DNA of 64,000 bases. Origin: Shinella daejeonensis (GTDB lineage: Bacteria > Pseudomonadota > Alphaproteobacteria > Rhizobiales > Rhizobiaceae). How positions within the stretch are numbered: position 1 is the stretch's first letter; every line of letters begins with the position of its first letter. The notes below the pieces were generated by a model that saw nothing but the letters and a program-made list of their open reading frames with translations, was not told the DNA's origin and made no database searches. Both the position numbers and the translations under genes were made by a program. Below, piece by piece: positions 22,039 through 30,595 of this stretch. Where the stretch lies: the NCBI RefSeq assembly GCF_024281235.1, contig NZ_JAHWXY010000002.1:775826-839825 (forward strand), given 5' to 3'.

Positions 22039-22352
22039 TACCAGACAGCCTTTCCGGTTGCGATGTGGCGATATTCGCCATCGATAAGGTGAAGTTCGAG
22101 GAAGTCTTCGATGCGTCCCTGGTCGAGAAGGGCGATCGTGTCATTGTCGCGGGCTGACTGGACTTCGAATTCCGGTTCAACACCGGCCTGAACAGCTGCC
22201 TCATAAGAGTGGTGGCCATCAACAACGACCTGATATTCTTCGCCGCCAATCTCAAAGACGGGGGAGAGGAATACCGTGAAGTCAGCCGCAGCAAGCTTTT
22301 CAGCGACAGTGGCTTCGTTGCGGTATTCCTGCGCAGAGATGATGTGAGCCAT
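22038..22352 (-). CDS. ParB-like domain protein (104 aa)
   Basis: ATG 22352 (MAHIISAQEYRNEA). VFEIGGEEYQVVVDGHHSYEAA resembles the substrate loop of ParB/Srx nucleases (VVDGHHR type), though the rest is divergent. First gene of the minus-strand unit reading away from the 22402 palindrome. Confidence 0.55.
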   Translation of the reverse strand: MAHIISAQEYRNEATVAEKLAAADFTVFLSPVFEIGGEEYQVVVDGHHSYEAAVQAGVEPEFEVQSARDNDTIALLDQGRIEDFLELHLIDGEYRHIATGKAVW

Positions 22353-22401
22353 GATGTTCGGGCCTCCTTGCCCAGATCGGCGGGACTTTTCCCTTCCGTT
22401 C

Positions 22402-22421
22402 ATGTCCTATAATTAGGACAT
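22402..22421. promoter_or_regulatory. Palindromic operator over a -10 box
   Basis: ATGTCCTA-TAAT-TAGGACAT has perfect 8-bp arms. A consensus TATAAT (22408-22413) sits at its centre on the plus strand, directed to the gene at 22478; the -35 is weak. The site lies in the gap between divergent units, so one regulator could control both. Confidence 0.7.
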
Positions 22422-22477
22422 TTCATGTGCGCCGTCAACCACTATTTTCGCCTCCACCCCAGCAGAAAGGAAATAGT

Positions 22478-22789
22478 ATGCGCATGATCCGAAGTCTGAT
22501 CGTCGCTGGCATCGCCCTTGCGGCAATGGCCATCGCCTCTATCATACCGGCCGTCGCGGTCACGCCCACCGACCCAGGCATCTACGAAGCCGTCAAGGCA
22601 TCGACCGAAACGCCGGCCATTATCCAGGTCCATGATGATCACGCCGCGCTGACCTGCGAAGCCCCGGCTGCCACCATGGCCCGCGCCGCCGGCCGAAGTT
22701 CGATCGAACCGTCGAGCATGAACGTTGCCAGTACGCCCGTCGCCGTCGCCGCCTACGAGCACATCGACCCCGACATCCGAGCGGCGTAA
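22478..22789 (+). CDS. Secreted small protein (103 aa)
   Basis: ATG 22478 with AGAAAGGAAATAGT upstream. A clear signal peptide (MRMIRSLIVAGIALAAMAIA, cleavage near AVA at 25-27) and a short mature part without known domain. Possible exported lysogeny factor; expression likely set by the 22402 operator. Confidence 0.65.
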   Translation: MRMIRSLIVAGIALAAMAIASIIPAVAVTPTDPGIYEAVKASTETPAIIQVHDDHAALTCEAPAATMARAAGRSSIEPSSMNVASTPVAVAAYEHIDPDIRAA

Positions 22790-22812
22790 CGCTCCCGCCC
22801 ACCCAAAACGAG

Positions 22813-22832
22813 AGCCGGGCTTAGGTCCGGCT
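22813..22832. terminator. Convergent hairpin
   Basis: AGCCGG pairs with CCGGCT between two converging genes. No strong T-run; probably a weak two-way terminator. Confidence 0.45.
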
Positions 22833-23201
22833 GCTTAGCCTCCGTGTGGCAGGTCCGTTCAAGACTCCTCGATCTCTGATATGAACCGCTTCCCGGTCGT
22901 TCAGTTCGCTTGGTGAGCAGTTCTCGAGAATGATCAAAGTGATTTGGCGGCGCTCCAGGTGAGCAGCGAAGAGGGCGCGGTGGATAGCCCGAAACTTATC
23001 GGGCTTCGCGGGGCGATAAGGTTTGCCGTTCATCAGCTTGAGGACATTCCGCTCGTATTCCTTGAACGGTCGCGAACTGCGGGTATAGCGGCCAATGTAA
23101 CTGCCAACTCCTTCGATCCTCCACTCATAGATTCCCGGGAGATTGATATCGACGCCGGCCGAAATCTCGCAGGTGTACCAGTTCTGTAGTTGGTCTATCA
23201 T
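22821..23201 (-). CDS. GIY-YIG-type endonuclease
   Basis: 126 residues. GIYEWRIEGVGSYIGRYT holds the GIY and YIG-like strands with Arg following; ENCSPSELNDREAVHIRDRG supplies the metal-binding Glu. Free-standing homing-type nuclease on the strand opposite to the packaging genes. Confidence 0.78.
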   Translation of the reverse strand: MIDQLQNWYTCEISAGVDINLPGIYEWRIEGVGSYIGRYTRSSRPFKEYERNVLKLMNGKPYRPAKPDKFRAIHRALFAAHLERRQITLIILENCSPSELNDREAVHIRDRGVLNGPATRRLSSRT

Positions 23202-23255
23202 ACCGTCCTCAGATGCTTCTCTCTGTATCCTCGGTGGAGGGTAGATACGGGGGCT

Positions 23256-23486
23256 TCAGTCGAGTTCCTTCAGTCTTTCATCGATGTCGGCGATGATATC
23301 CTGATAAGTCTTCTGGCTACGCCTGGCCATATCACGCATCTGTCCCGTACGATCTTCCCAAGGGCCATCGCCGTTTCTCCCTTGCATGCTGAATGTGCCG
23401 CTCTCAAGCAACGCAAGGGACTCTTCAACGTCTTGCAGCTCTTCCACATACCCAGCGCGTCGCGCCAAAAGCTGTTCGCGATCCAT
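23256..23486 (-). CDS. Hypothetical helical protein (76 aa)
   Basis: ATG 23486 (MDREQLLARRAGYVEEL). Helix-loop-helix protein with a central WEDRTGQMRDMARR. It reads away from terS; unknown role. Confidence 0.55.
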   Translation of the reverse strand: MDREQLLARRAGYVEELQDVEESLALLESGTFSMQGRNGDGPWEDRTGQMRDMARRSQKTYQDIIADIDERLKELD

Positions 23487-23509
23487 TACCACCCTCCCAA
23501 GGTTAGCCC

Positions 23510-23908
23510 ATGCCAGTTTTGAAAAATGCCCGGCATGAGAAGTTCGCGCAGGCTCTCGCCAAAGGCAAGACGGCAGATGAGGCTTATCAGGAAGCGGGGT
23601 ATAAGCCGAACCGTGGGAACGCGGCTACGCTTAAAGCAAATCAAAGCATTTCAGACAGGGTTGCTGAGTTGCAGGCTGGGGCGGCTGCCAAGGCCCAATG
23701 GACGGCTGCTGACAGGCTCAAGACGCTTTCAGAGATCGTTGAGCGCACTGCGATGACAGACCCGCGTGTGGCCGTCTCTGCCATTTCCGAAGCGAACAAG
23801 ATGCAGGGCTCGCATGCGCCGGCAAAGACTGAGGTTAGCGAGCCGGGCGGATGGGAGCAGGCGGAAGACAAGACATGGCGGCAGGTGCTGCGAAGCGAAA
23901 AGAGCTAG
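23510..23908 (+). CDS. terS: Terminase small subunit
   Basis: 132 residues. ARHEKFAQALAKGKTADEAY and AGYKPNRGNAATLKANQSIS are the DNA-binding HTH of the terminase small-subunit family (Terminase_2), which recognises the packaging site. Its 3' end overlaps terL by 34 nt. Confidence 0.88.
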   Translation: MPVLKNARHEKFAQALAKGKTADEAYQEAGYKPNRGNAATLKANQSISDRVAELQAGAAAKAQWTAADRLKTLSEIVERTAMTDPRVAVSAISEANKMQGSHAPAKTEVSEPGGWEQAEDKTWRQVLRSEKS

Positions 23909-25326
23909 ACGCCACAACGCACCTCACAAATCCGGCGCTATTCGATTTTTGGGAACAGGTCTTTCTTGGCAATGCGGATATTGCCGTTCTGCATGGCGGG
24001 CGCTCAAGTTCAAAGACGCGAGACACAGCCTGCCAGCTGGTGCGCCTGGTCGATCATGTCGGCGTCAGAATGCGGGTTCTGTGCATCCGGCGCTTCCAGA
24101 ACCGCATTCAGGAATCGGTCTACACCGAACTGAAATGGGCGGTTGCTCACCTGGGCCTGCAAGCCGCGTTCGACGTTCAAAAGACGACGATCATCCATAG
24201 GGCGACTGGTTCGGAGTTCATTTTCTACGGAATCGAGCGGAACCTTGAAGACATCAAGGGAACGTCCGACGTTGACATTCTCTGGGTCGAAGAAGCCGAA
24301 AAGCTTACTGAGGATCAATGGACTGTCATCGGCCCGACGATCCGCAAGGAAGACAGCCTGGCGATCCTGCTGTTCAACCCGAAGCTGGTCACCGATTACG
24401 TCTGGAAGCATTTCGTCGTCAACACGCCGCCGCATACGGTGGTGCGGAAGATCGACTACACAGAAAACCCGTTCCTGTCGCAGAAGGCGCTGCGCGACAT
24501 CGCTGCAATGCAGGAAAGCAATCCGGAGAAATTCGAGCACGTTTACGGCGGTGTGCCGCTGGGCGAGGGCGAGCTTTCCATCTTCAAGCGCCGCTGGCTG
24601 GATGCTTGCGTTGACGCGCACAAGCTGTTGAAGATCGACCTGACCGGTCGGAACATCATCGGCTTTGACCCGGCCGATGACGGCGAAGATAAGTCAGCCA
24701 CGGCAGACAAGATCGAAGGCGTCTTCGTGGATGCCGAGGATTGGTCGTCTGGTAAGGATGAACTGGTCCAGAACGCAAAGCGGGTTTGGGCGAAGGCTAA
24801 ACTTCTCAACGCCACGGTCTCCTACGATACCATCGGTATCGGGGCATTCGTCGGCGGCTACATCGATGAACAAAACCAAGCCAGCGCCGCAAAGGTCGAG
24901 CACTTCGCGTTCCATGCTGGTGGCGCTGTCATGGATGCTGACAAGCCGAGCGATCCGCAGAACAGTAATAGCCCGCTCAACAAGGACGAGTATCTGAACC
25001 TCAAGGCGCAGGCATGGGCTAATACTGCCCGCCGCGCCATGCTGACCTTCAACGCCGTCACGCGCGGGCAGTCGATCAAGCCCGAAGACGTTCTGTCGTT
25101 CTCGTCTGCCATGGGAAAGGAAAAGCTCGATGCGCTGTTCACCGAACTGTGCGTCCCGTGGTGGGTCGAAAGCGAGGGAAAGAAGCGCGTCGTGCCGAAG
25201 GTCAAGCTCAAGAAGGATTTGGGTGTGAAGTCGCACAACCTGGCTGACGCGGTGATCGCGGCGGACAACGTGAACATCGTCCGAAGTGGGCCGGCAGCCT
25301 CCGCCGAGTTCAGGGGTTTTTATTGA
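23875..25326 (+). CDS. terL: Terminase large subunit, PBSX type
   Basis: 483 residues from ATG 23875. Walker A-like HGGRSSSKTRDTA near residue 40, Walker B ILWVEEAEKL near 145, coupling motif AILLFNP, and the C-terminal nuclease part with IIGFDPADDGEDKSA, YDTIGIGA and a late HNLADAVIAAD. ATP-driven DNA packaging and cutting. Overlaps the portal gene. Confidence 0.92.
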   Translation: MAAGAAKRKELDATTHLTNPALFDFWEQVFLGNADIAVLHGGRSSSKTRDTACQLVRLVDHVGVRMRVLCIRRFQNRIQESVYTELKWAVAHLGLQAAFDVQKTTIIHRATGSEFIFYGIERNLEDIKGTSDVDILWVEEAEKLTEDQWTVIGPTIRKEDSLAILLFNPKLVTDYVWKHFVVNTPPHTVVRKIDYTENPFLSQKALRDIAAMQESNPEKFEHVYGGVPLGEGELSIFKRRWLDACVDAHKLLKIDLTGRNIIGFDPADDGEDKSATADKIEGVFVDAEDWSSGKDELVQNAKRVWAKAKLLNATVSYDTIGIGAFVGGYIDEQNQASAAKVEHFAFHAGGAVMDADKPSDPQNSNSPLNKDEYLNLKAQAWANTARRAMLTFNAVTRGQSIKPEDVLSFSSAMGKEKLDALFTELCVPWWVESEGKKRVVPKVKLKKDLGVKSHNLADAVIAADNVNIVRSGPAASAEFRGFY

Positions 25327-26765
25327 TGGCTTTCGACATCGCAGTGCACCATCCCCTGTATGACGAATTTCTCCCGTCATGGACGCTGATGAGGGATTCC
25401 TTTGACGGCGAAGACCAGATCAAGAGCAGGGCGGAAGCCTATCTGCCAACAAAGACCGGAATTGAGGCGCTGGCGCTGAAAGACCCGGCCCGGGCGGCTA
25501 AGGCCTACGATGCCTATAAACTACGAGCTGAGTTCCCTGACCTTGTCGCCCTTACGGTTCGCGGTGCGGTCGGCACGATGCTCGACAAAGCAGCGGTGAT
25601 CGAACTGCCGGGCGAGCTTGAGCCGCTGCGCGAGAAGGCCACGAGGGACGGCCTGACGCTGGAGGCATTGCACAGGCGGATTGCCACGGAAGTTATGCTG
25701 ACCGGCCGCTACGGCGTGCTACCCGGCATTGGGCTTGATGGCTCCCCGTACCTTGCGGGCTACGTTGCCGAAAGCATCATCAACTGGGACCAGGACGATA
25801 ATAACGTTGCTGATTTCGTGGTGCTGGACGAAAGCGGCTATGTTCGTGATCGCGAAACGAATGAGTGGGATTCTGTCGAGCGCTACCGTGAGTGCTTTGT
25901 CGAGAATGGGCGCTATGGCGCTCGGGTCTGGACGAAGGATGAAAAGGGCTGGGAAGCGGGCGAGGTGGTTGAGGCCGCGGATCGCAAGCGCCGACCGCTG
26001 ACGTTCCTACCTTTCGTTTTCATCAGCACGGCAGACCTGACGCCTTCGCCGGATGATGTGCCGCTCTATGGCCTCGCCAAGTTGGCCGTCCGAATTTACC
26101 GGATGGACGCCGATCTCACCACGTCGCTGCATATGACGGCCGAGCCGACGCCGATGGTTTCGGGCTATGACGATCCGGCACAGGCGATCAAGGACGGAAA
26201 GGTTCCGCAGGGCATCGGCGCATCAACACTTTGGGTGCTGCCACAGGGTGGTGACGGCAAGTTTCTGGAATTCAACGGCCCTGGCATTCAGAAGCAAGAG
26301 GATGTGATCCAGAAGAACTACGACCGGGCGGTCATGTTCGGCGCTCAGATGCTCGCCGATGAGGGCAGGGCGCAGGAAAGTGGGGAAGCCAAGCGCGTTC
26401 GCCTCGATAGCCAGCACGCCACGCTCAAGGGCATTGCCATGACCTCGGCCGCCGGGCTGGAAAAGGCGCTGAAGAATGTCGCGACATGGATCGGCGCTGA
26501 TCCCGAGAAAGTGAAGGTTACGCCGAACCTCGATTTCTTCGATCACACCTTGAGCGGACAGGAAATCGACGCTGTCGTTCGTGGGTGGCAAGCGGGCAGT
26601 TATAGTTGGAAGACAGCCTTTGAGCGCCTTCAGAAGGGCGGCATCATCCCCGAGGACCGAACCCCTGAAGAAGAGCTTGAGCTGATCGACAAGGACGAGG
26701 TGGAGCGCGAAGACGATCTGACCTCAGTCATACTGCCTAACCGGCAGCCAAACGAACAGGAATAA
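25326..26765 (+). CDS. Portal protein (DUF4055)
   Basis: 479 residues from ATG 25326. DUF4055 portals share the N-terminal YLPTKTG and later GRYGVLPG, VPLYGLAKLAVRIYRMDAD and LHMTAEPTPMVSG segments seen here. Directly follows terL; forms the dodecameric ring through which DNA passes. A terminator follows. Confidence 0.82.
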   Translation: MAFDIAVHHPLYDEFLPSWTLMRDSFDGEDQIKSRAEAYLPTKTGIEALALKDPARAAKAYDAYKLRAEFPDLVALTVRGAVGTMLDKAAVIELPGELEPLREKATRDGLTLEALHRRIATEVMLTGRYGVLPGIGLDGSPYLAGYVAESIINWDQDDNNVADFVVLDESGYVRDRETNEWDSVERYRECFVENGRYGARVWTKDEKGWEAGEVVEAADRKRRPLTFLPFVFISTADLTPSPDDVPLYGLAKLAVRIYRMDADLTTSLHMTAEPTPMVSGYDDPAQAIKDGKVPQGIGASTLWVLPQGGDGKFLEFNGPGIQKQEDVIQKNYDRAVMFGAQMLADEGRAQESGEAKRVRLDSQHATLKGIAMTSAAGLEKALKNVATWIGADPEKVKVTPNLDFFDHTLSGQEIDAVVRGWQAGSYSWKTAFERLQKGGIIPEDRTPEEELELIDKDEVEREDDLTSVILPNRQPNEQE

Positions 26766-26776
26766 CGATTTCACTG

Positions 26777-26799
26777 CCCGCCCACTGAGGCGGGTTTTT
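26777..26799 (+). terminator. Terminator after portal gene
   Basis: CCCGCC-CACTGA-GGCGGG followed by TTTTT. Confidence 0.85.
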
Positions 26800-26837
26800 C
26801 ATGCCGGCAGTGCCGGTTCCAGCAAAGGAGAAAGCCA

Positions 26838-27593
26838 GTGGCTCTCAAAGCATTCGTAGAAAGCCTCGACAGTGTCGATGAGGCCCTTCGCGACCATTAC
26901 ACCGAGCGTGACGGTGGGTTTCACCTCGCTCTTGAGGACTTCGGCAAGCACTACGGCGCAGTGTCGCTGAAAAGCACGCTGAACAAGGTCAACAAGGACA
27001 AGGAAACGCTCGCCGCCAAGGTGACGGAACTGGAGGGCAAGGTCGAGAACCTGCCCGACGACTTCGATCCTGACGAATGGACGCGCCTGAAGGCTGGTGA
27101 AGGCGGAAAGCCCGATGAAGCCGTCCAGGCGCTCAAAGACCAGCACGCCCGCGCTGTCGAGGCGCTGAAGGCGAAGCATGCGAAAGACCTGGCCGAGAAG
27201 GATGCTCTGATCGGCGAGCGCGACGGCTATATCGATCGCACGCTGATCGATGGTGGCCTCAAGGACGCATTGCTCGACGTGGGCGTGAACCCCGATCTGC
27301 TTGATGGCGCTCTCGCTAGCCTTCGCGGAAACGTGAAGGTCCAGAAAGCTGATGACGGCGGTCGCGCTGCCCTTGTCGAAACGGACCTCGGCGATGTGCC
27401 AGTGACCGATTTCGTCAAGGAATGGGCTGGCGGCAAAGGCAAGGCCTATCTCGGCAAGGCGACCGGCCCCGGCGGCGAGGGCAACAACGGCAACCGCGGC
27501 GGCATCAAGACACAAGGTGGCGATTTCGGCGGCGACAAGACCGCACGGACGAAGGCCATCGCCAGCAAGTTCCCGGAGTTGGCCCAAAACTAA
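26838..27593 (+). CDS. Scaffold-like head protein
   Basis: 251 residues, GTG start after AAAGGAGAAA. Residues 45-135 are strongly coiled coil (KVNKDKETLAAKVTELEGKV). The C-terminus is Gly-rich then basic (GGDKTARTKAIASKFP). Position between portal and capsid and the coil fit a capsid scaffolding protein; no protease domain seen. Confidence 0.72.
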   Translation: MALKAFVESLDSVDEALRDHYTERDGGFHLALEDFGKHYGAVSLKSTLNKVNKDKETLAAKVTELEGKVENLPDDFDPDEWTRLKAGEGGKPDEAVQALKDQHARAVEALKAKHAKDLAEKDALIGERDGYIDRTLIDGGLKDALLDVGVNPDLLDGALASLRGNVKVQKADDGGRAALVETDLGDVPVTDFVKEWAGGKGKAYLGKATGPGGEGNNGNRGGIKTQGGDFGGDKTARTKAIASKFPELAQN

Positions 27594-27703
27594 GGGCCTT
27601 CTCTCCCGCCTCGCCAGTGGCGCGGCAACTTCTCCCGTCACGCGAGAACTGACGGGCATTCGGGCAGTGCCCATCATCAATCCGCGACGCAAAGGAGATC
27701 ATC

Positions 27704-28693
27704 ATGTCGCTTTCCCAGATGACTGTTTTCAATAAGTACTTCATGCCCGCGACCATCGAGACGCTGGCGCAACTCGTTGACAAGTTCAACGGTGCTTCCG
27801 GCGGTGCAATCCGCCTGACCACGGAAGGCTTTGAGGGCGACTTCCTTCAGGAATCGTTCTACGCCGCCATCCACTCGGCACGTCGCCGCGTTGACCGCTA
27901 CGCATCCAATGCGGCAGCCAGCCCGACCGACCTGACGCAACTCAAGCATTCTTCGGTGAAGGTTGCGGGTGGCTTTGGGCCGGTTCGTTATGAGCCGTCG
28001 CAGATGACTTGGCTCAACAAGCCGACCGCCGAGGGCGTCGAAGTTGCATCGCGCAATTTCGCCGAGGCGCTGCTTCAGGACCAACTCAACACGGCGGTTG
28101 CGGCCCTTGTGGCAGCGATCGGCAATCAGAGCACGGCAACCACGGTCGATGTCTCGACCGGCTCCGGTGCCAAGAAGGTCGATTATCTGGCGGTGAATGA
28201 AAGCCATGCCAAGTTCGGCGATCATTCCAGCCTGATCGTTGCGCAGGTGATGGATGGCGCGGCCTATCACAACTTCATCGGCCTCAACCTCACCAACACC
28301 AGCACGCTGTTCCAGGCTGGCAACGTCCGCGTTGTCGACATTCTGGGCCGTGTTGCAGTGGTGACCGACGCCCCAGCGCTCTACACCGCGCCGGTTGTGT
28401 CGCCCGCCACGCCGGCAAAGCGCCGCGTTCTTTCGCTTGTTGCGGGTGCTGCGACTGTCACCGACAGCCGCGACATTATCTCGAACATCGAGACGTCGAA
28501 CGGCAAGGAGCGCATCGAGACCACGCTGCAGCTGGATTACAGCTTCGGTCTGGGCCTCAAGGGCTTCACATGGGATGAAGGAAATGGCGGCAAATCCCCC
28601 ACGGACGTCGAACTGGCGACCGGAAGCAACTGGGATAAAATCGCCAGCGATATCAAACATACCGCAGGGGTCATGGCAGTTGGCCTTGCGTAA
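27704..28693 (+). CDS. Major capsid protein
   Basis: 329 residues after AAAGGAG. No transmembrane part; features of HK97-fold shells such as an N-terminal VDKFNGASGGAIRLTTEGFEG and GAAYHNFIGLNL. Call rests mainly on position (after scaffold, before connectors), length and strong ribosome site. Confidence 0.78.
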   Translation: MSLSQMTVFNKYFMPATIETLAQLVDKFNGASGGAIRLTTEGFEGDFLQESFYAAIHSARRRVDRYASNAAASPTDLTQLKHSSVKVAGGFGPVRYEPSQMTWLNKPTAEGVEVASRNFAEALLQDQLNTAVAALVAAIGNQSTATTVDVSTGSGAKKVDYLAVNESHAKFGDHSSLIVAQVMDGAAYHNFIGLNLTNTSTLFQAGNVRVVDILGRVAVVTDAPALYTAPVVSPATPAKRRVLSLVAGAATVTDSRDIISNIETSNGKERIETTLQLDYSFGLGLKGFTWDEGNGGKSPTDVELATGSNWDKIASDIKHTAGVMAVGLA

Positions 28694-28717
28694 AGGCTGA
28701 AACCTCTTAGAATCAAC

Positions 28718-28751
28718 GAGCCGCCATCGGTTTGCAGACCTTTGGCGGCTC
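28718..28751 (+). terminator. Hairpin after capsid gene
   Basis: GAGCCGCC pairs with GGCGGCTC. No T-run; may limit read-through into downstream genes or stabilise the capsid message. Confidence 0.55.
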
Positions 28752-28781
28752 TGACCAAGCCCCACCTGTAAGGAGGTAGAG

Positions 28782-29309
28782 ATGGCTAAATGCGAGATTA
28801 TCTCGCCGCGTGATCTCACGCAATCCAAGCTCAAAGAAGCTCTGGAATATAACCCTGTCACTGGCGAGTTCCGGTGGCTGGTAACGAATTCACACAGGCG
28901 CGTAGCTGGCAGCGATGCTGGCGGCTTCGGTTACAACGGATATTGGCGAGTAAGCGTATTCGGACATCGCTACTACGCGCATCGGCTCGCTTGGTTCTAC
29001 ATGACCGGCGAATGGCCGAAACAGCACATCGATCACGTCAATCTCGATAAGCGAGACAACAGGTTCGCGAACCTTCGGCTGGCGAGCCCGATGCAGAACA
29101 ATGCCAACACCGGCCTCAAGGGGAGTAACACCAGCGGTTTCGTTGGGGTGAACTTTGACCGCCGATCAGGGAAGTGGTTGGCGCGCGTGCGGGCGAATGG
29201 AAAGAGGGTGAACCTTGGCCTATTCGATACAGCAGAAGAAGCAGCGCGGGCGAGAGACGACTACGCTAAGCGCAATCACGGCGAATTCTTCCGCCCGGCG
29301 ATCCAATAG
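28782..29309 (+). CDS. HNH-AP2 homing endonuclease
   Basis: 175 residues after AAGGAGG. HNH part: YYAHRLAWFYMTGEWPKQ, IDHVNLDKRDNRFANLRLAS and MQNNANTG. AP2 part: GFVGVNFDRRSGKWLARV and NLGLFDTAEEAARA. AP2-HNH proteins are mobile homing enzymes; this one sits between capsid and the next head gene and has its own hairpin and ribosome site, as expected of an insert. Confidence 0.9.
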   Translation: MAKCEIISPRDLTQSKLKEALEYNPVTGEFRWLVTNSHRRVAGSDAGGFGYNGYWRVSVFGHRYYAHRLAWFYMTGEWPKQHIDHVNLDKRDNRFANLRLASPMQNNANTGLKGSNTSGFVGVNFDRRSGKWLARVRANGKRVNLGLFDTAEEAARARDDYAKRNHGEFFRPAIQ

Positions 29310-30216
29310 GGGCAAAACTGCACTCTGCCTTGGCGGCGCGGCTGGCGTTCAAGATGAATGGACCGCCGCGCTGGCAATGGCCGATTTCGATTTCGTCGTC
29401 GCCTGCAATGACGTGGGCACGATCTGGCCCGGCAGGCTGGACGCGTGGGTTACGCTGCATCCGGAACATATCACTCGCTGGCGCGACCAGCGACGCGCAA
29501 ACGGGCATCCTGATGCTGCGCGCTATCTCGTTCACGGCGACTATCCGCCTGAATGGACCGAATTGGTCGAGTTCCGGTTTCCGGGGCAGGGTGACAGTGG
29601 GTCGTCCGGGCTATTCACGGCCAAAGCGGCGCTGATCGATATGGGAGCCGACAGCGCGGTGCTTGCGGGCATTCCCCTGGTTCGCAGCTCGCATTACTTC
29701 GATGCCGTCCAGTGGGAAGCCGCAGGCGGGTATCGCGCGGTCTGGGAAGCGCTTCGGCCTGAATACCGTGCCCGCATACGTTCGATGAGCGGTTGGACTG
29801 CGCATTTCTTCGGGCTTCCGACAACCGAATGGCTGGCGACCGGCTCGACTGATGCCGATGTGCCGGCCCCAACTCTGGAGAGCGCCAGAATGAGCAAGGT
29901 CAAACTGACGAAGATCGCCTATGAGCCGCACCCGGTTTCGCTGGAGCGCAAGCGCGAATTGAACGCCAAGGGTTACAAGATCATCGATGCACGGTTTGCG
30001 CCAGCAGATGTTGCCAAGCTGGAGAATGAGGAAGGCAAGATCGACCTCGGCACGGACAGCGGCGATCAGCTCTCCGAGCATGAACTGCGCAAGATCATCG
30101 AGCAGGAAACGGGCAAAGCCCCACACCCGGCAGCCAAGTACGAAACGCTGGTGGCGAAATATAACGAGTTGAACGCTATAGCGTCTGCTGCTCCCTCCTT
30201 CTCTCAGCAATTCTAG
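29215..30216 (+). CDS. Phage head-region protein of two parts (333 aa)
   Basis: The only early start in frame (ATG 29215) lies inside the HNH-AP2 gene. The recognisable protein begins about residue 35 (KTALCLGGAAGVQDEW), a phage protein with a Rossmann-like opening; later GWTAHFFGLPTTEWL. An internal ATG 29890 with GGAGAG seven bases upstream would give a 108-residue protein (MSKVKLTKIAYEPHP). The native start may have been lost when the homing gene inserted. Confidence 0.65.
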   Translation: MAYSIQQKKQRGRETTTLSAITANSSARRSNRGKTALCLGGAAGVQDEWTAALAMADFDFVVACNDVGTIWPGRLDAWVTLHPEHITRWRDQRRANGHPDAARYLVHGDYPPEWTELVEFRFPGQGDSGSSGLFTAKAALIDMGADSAVLAGIPLVRSSHYFDAVQWEAAGGYRAVWEALRPEYRARIRSMSGWTAHFFGLPTTEWLATGSTDADVPAPTLESARMSKVKLTKIAYEPHPVSLERKRELNAKGYKIIDARFAPADVAKLENEEGKIDLGTDSGDQLSEHELRKIIEQETGKAPHPAAKYETLVAKYNELNAIASAAPSFSQQF

Positions 30217-30565
30217 CTCTGTTTAAAGCAATTGCTTGCGGTGTTGGGGTCCAGTCTTGGCACCATTCGGACGGCAGACCGTCCAGTAGAGCCAAGGGGT
30301 TGTCATATTGAGGCTGGTAGCCTCTCGCTCGCATCTCCTGAACCAGTGAGACCTGTCGCCGTGCGAGATAACCCAACCGGCAATAGAAGAACCGGACATG
30401 GCCCGCACCAAGGCGATATTCCTGCGGATTTCGTGGGTCATCCGGCCTTTCGCCTCGCGCGATAGCAGCGCGCACCAACGCAAACACGCGCGGAAGTTCT
30501 CGGTACTCAGCAACAAGATGCGGTCCACTAAGTTCGCTCACTGGAATGCAGTTTATCCGGGTCAT
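30176..30565 (-). CDS. denV: T4 endonuclease V-like pyrimidine dimer glycosylase
   Basis: 129 residues, near-collinear with T4 DenV. MTRINCIPVSEL keeps Thr2 (nucleophile after Met removal) and Arg3; AEYRELPRVF keeps Arg22, catalytic Glu23 and Arg26; LGAGHVRFFYCRLGYLARRQ follows. It excises UV-made pyrimidine dimers by glycosylase/AP-lyase action. The C-terminus is about ten residues shorter than T4's. It lies antisense inside the head operon, a typical moron, overlapping the preceding gene end by 41 bp. Confidence 0.9.
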   Translation of the reverse strand: MTRINCIPVSELSGPHLVAEYRELPRVFALVRAAIARGERPDDPRNPQEYRLGAGHVRFFYCRLGYLARRQVSLVQEMRARGYQPQYDNPLALLDGLPSEWCQDWTPTPQAIALNRARIAERRREQQTL

Positions 30566-30595
30566 TGGCCTTTGAATTTCGACAGGGGGCGATTC

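Noticed and set aside
27677..28861. 394-codon minus-strand frame opposite the capsid gene
   Set aside because: Mirror of the capsid coding sequence, unsupported by motifs or spacing.
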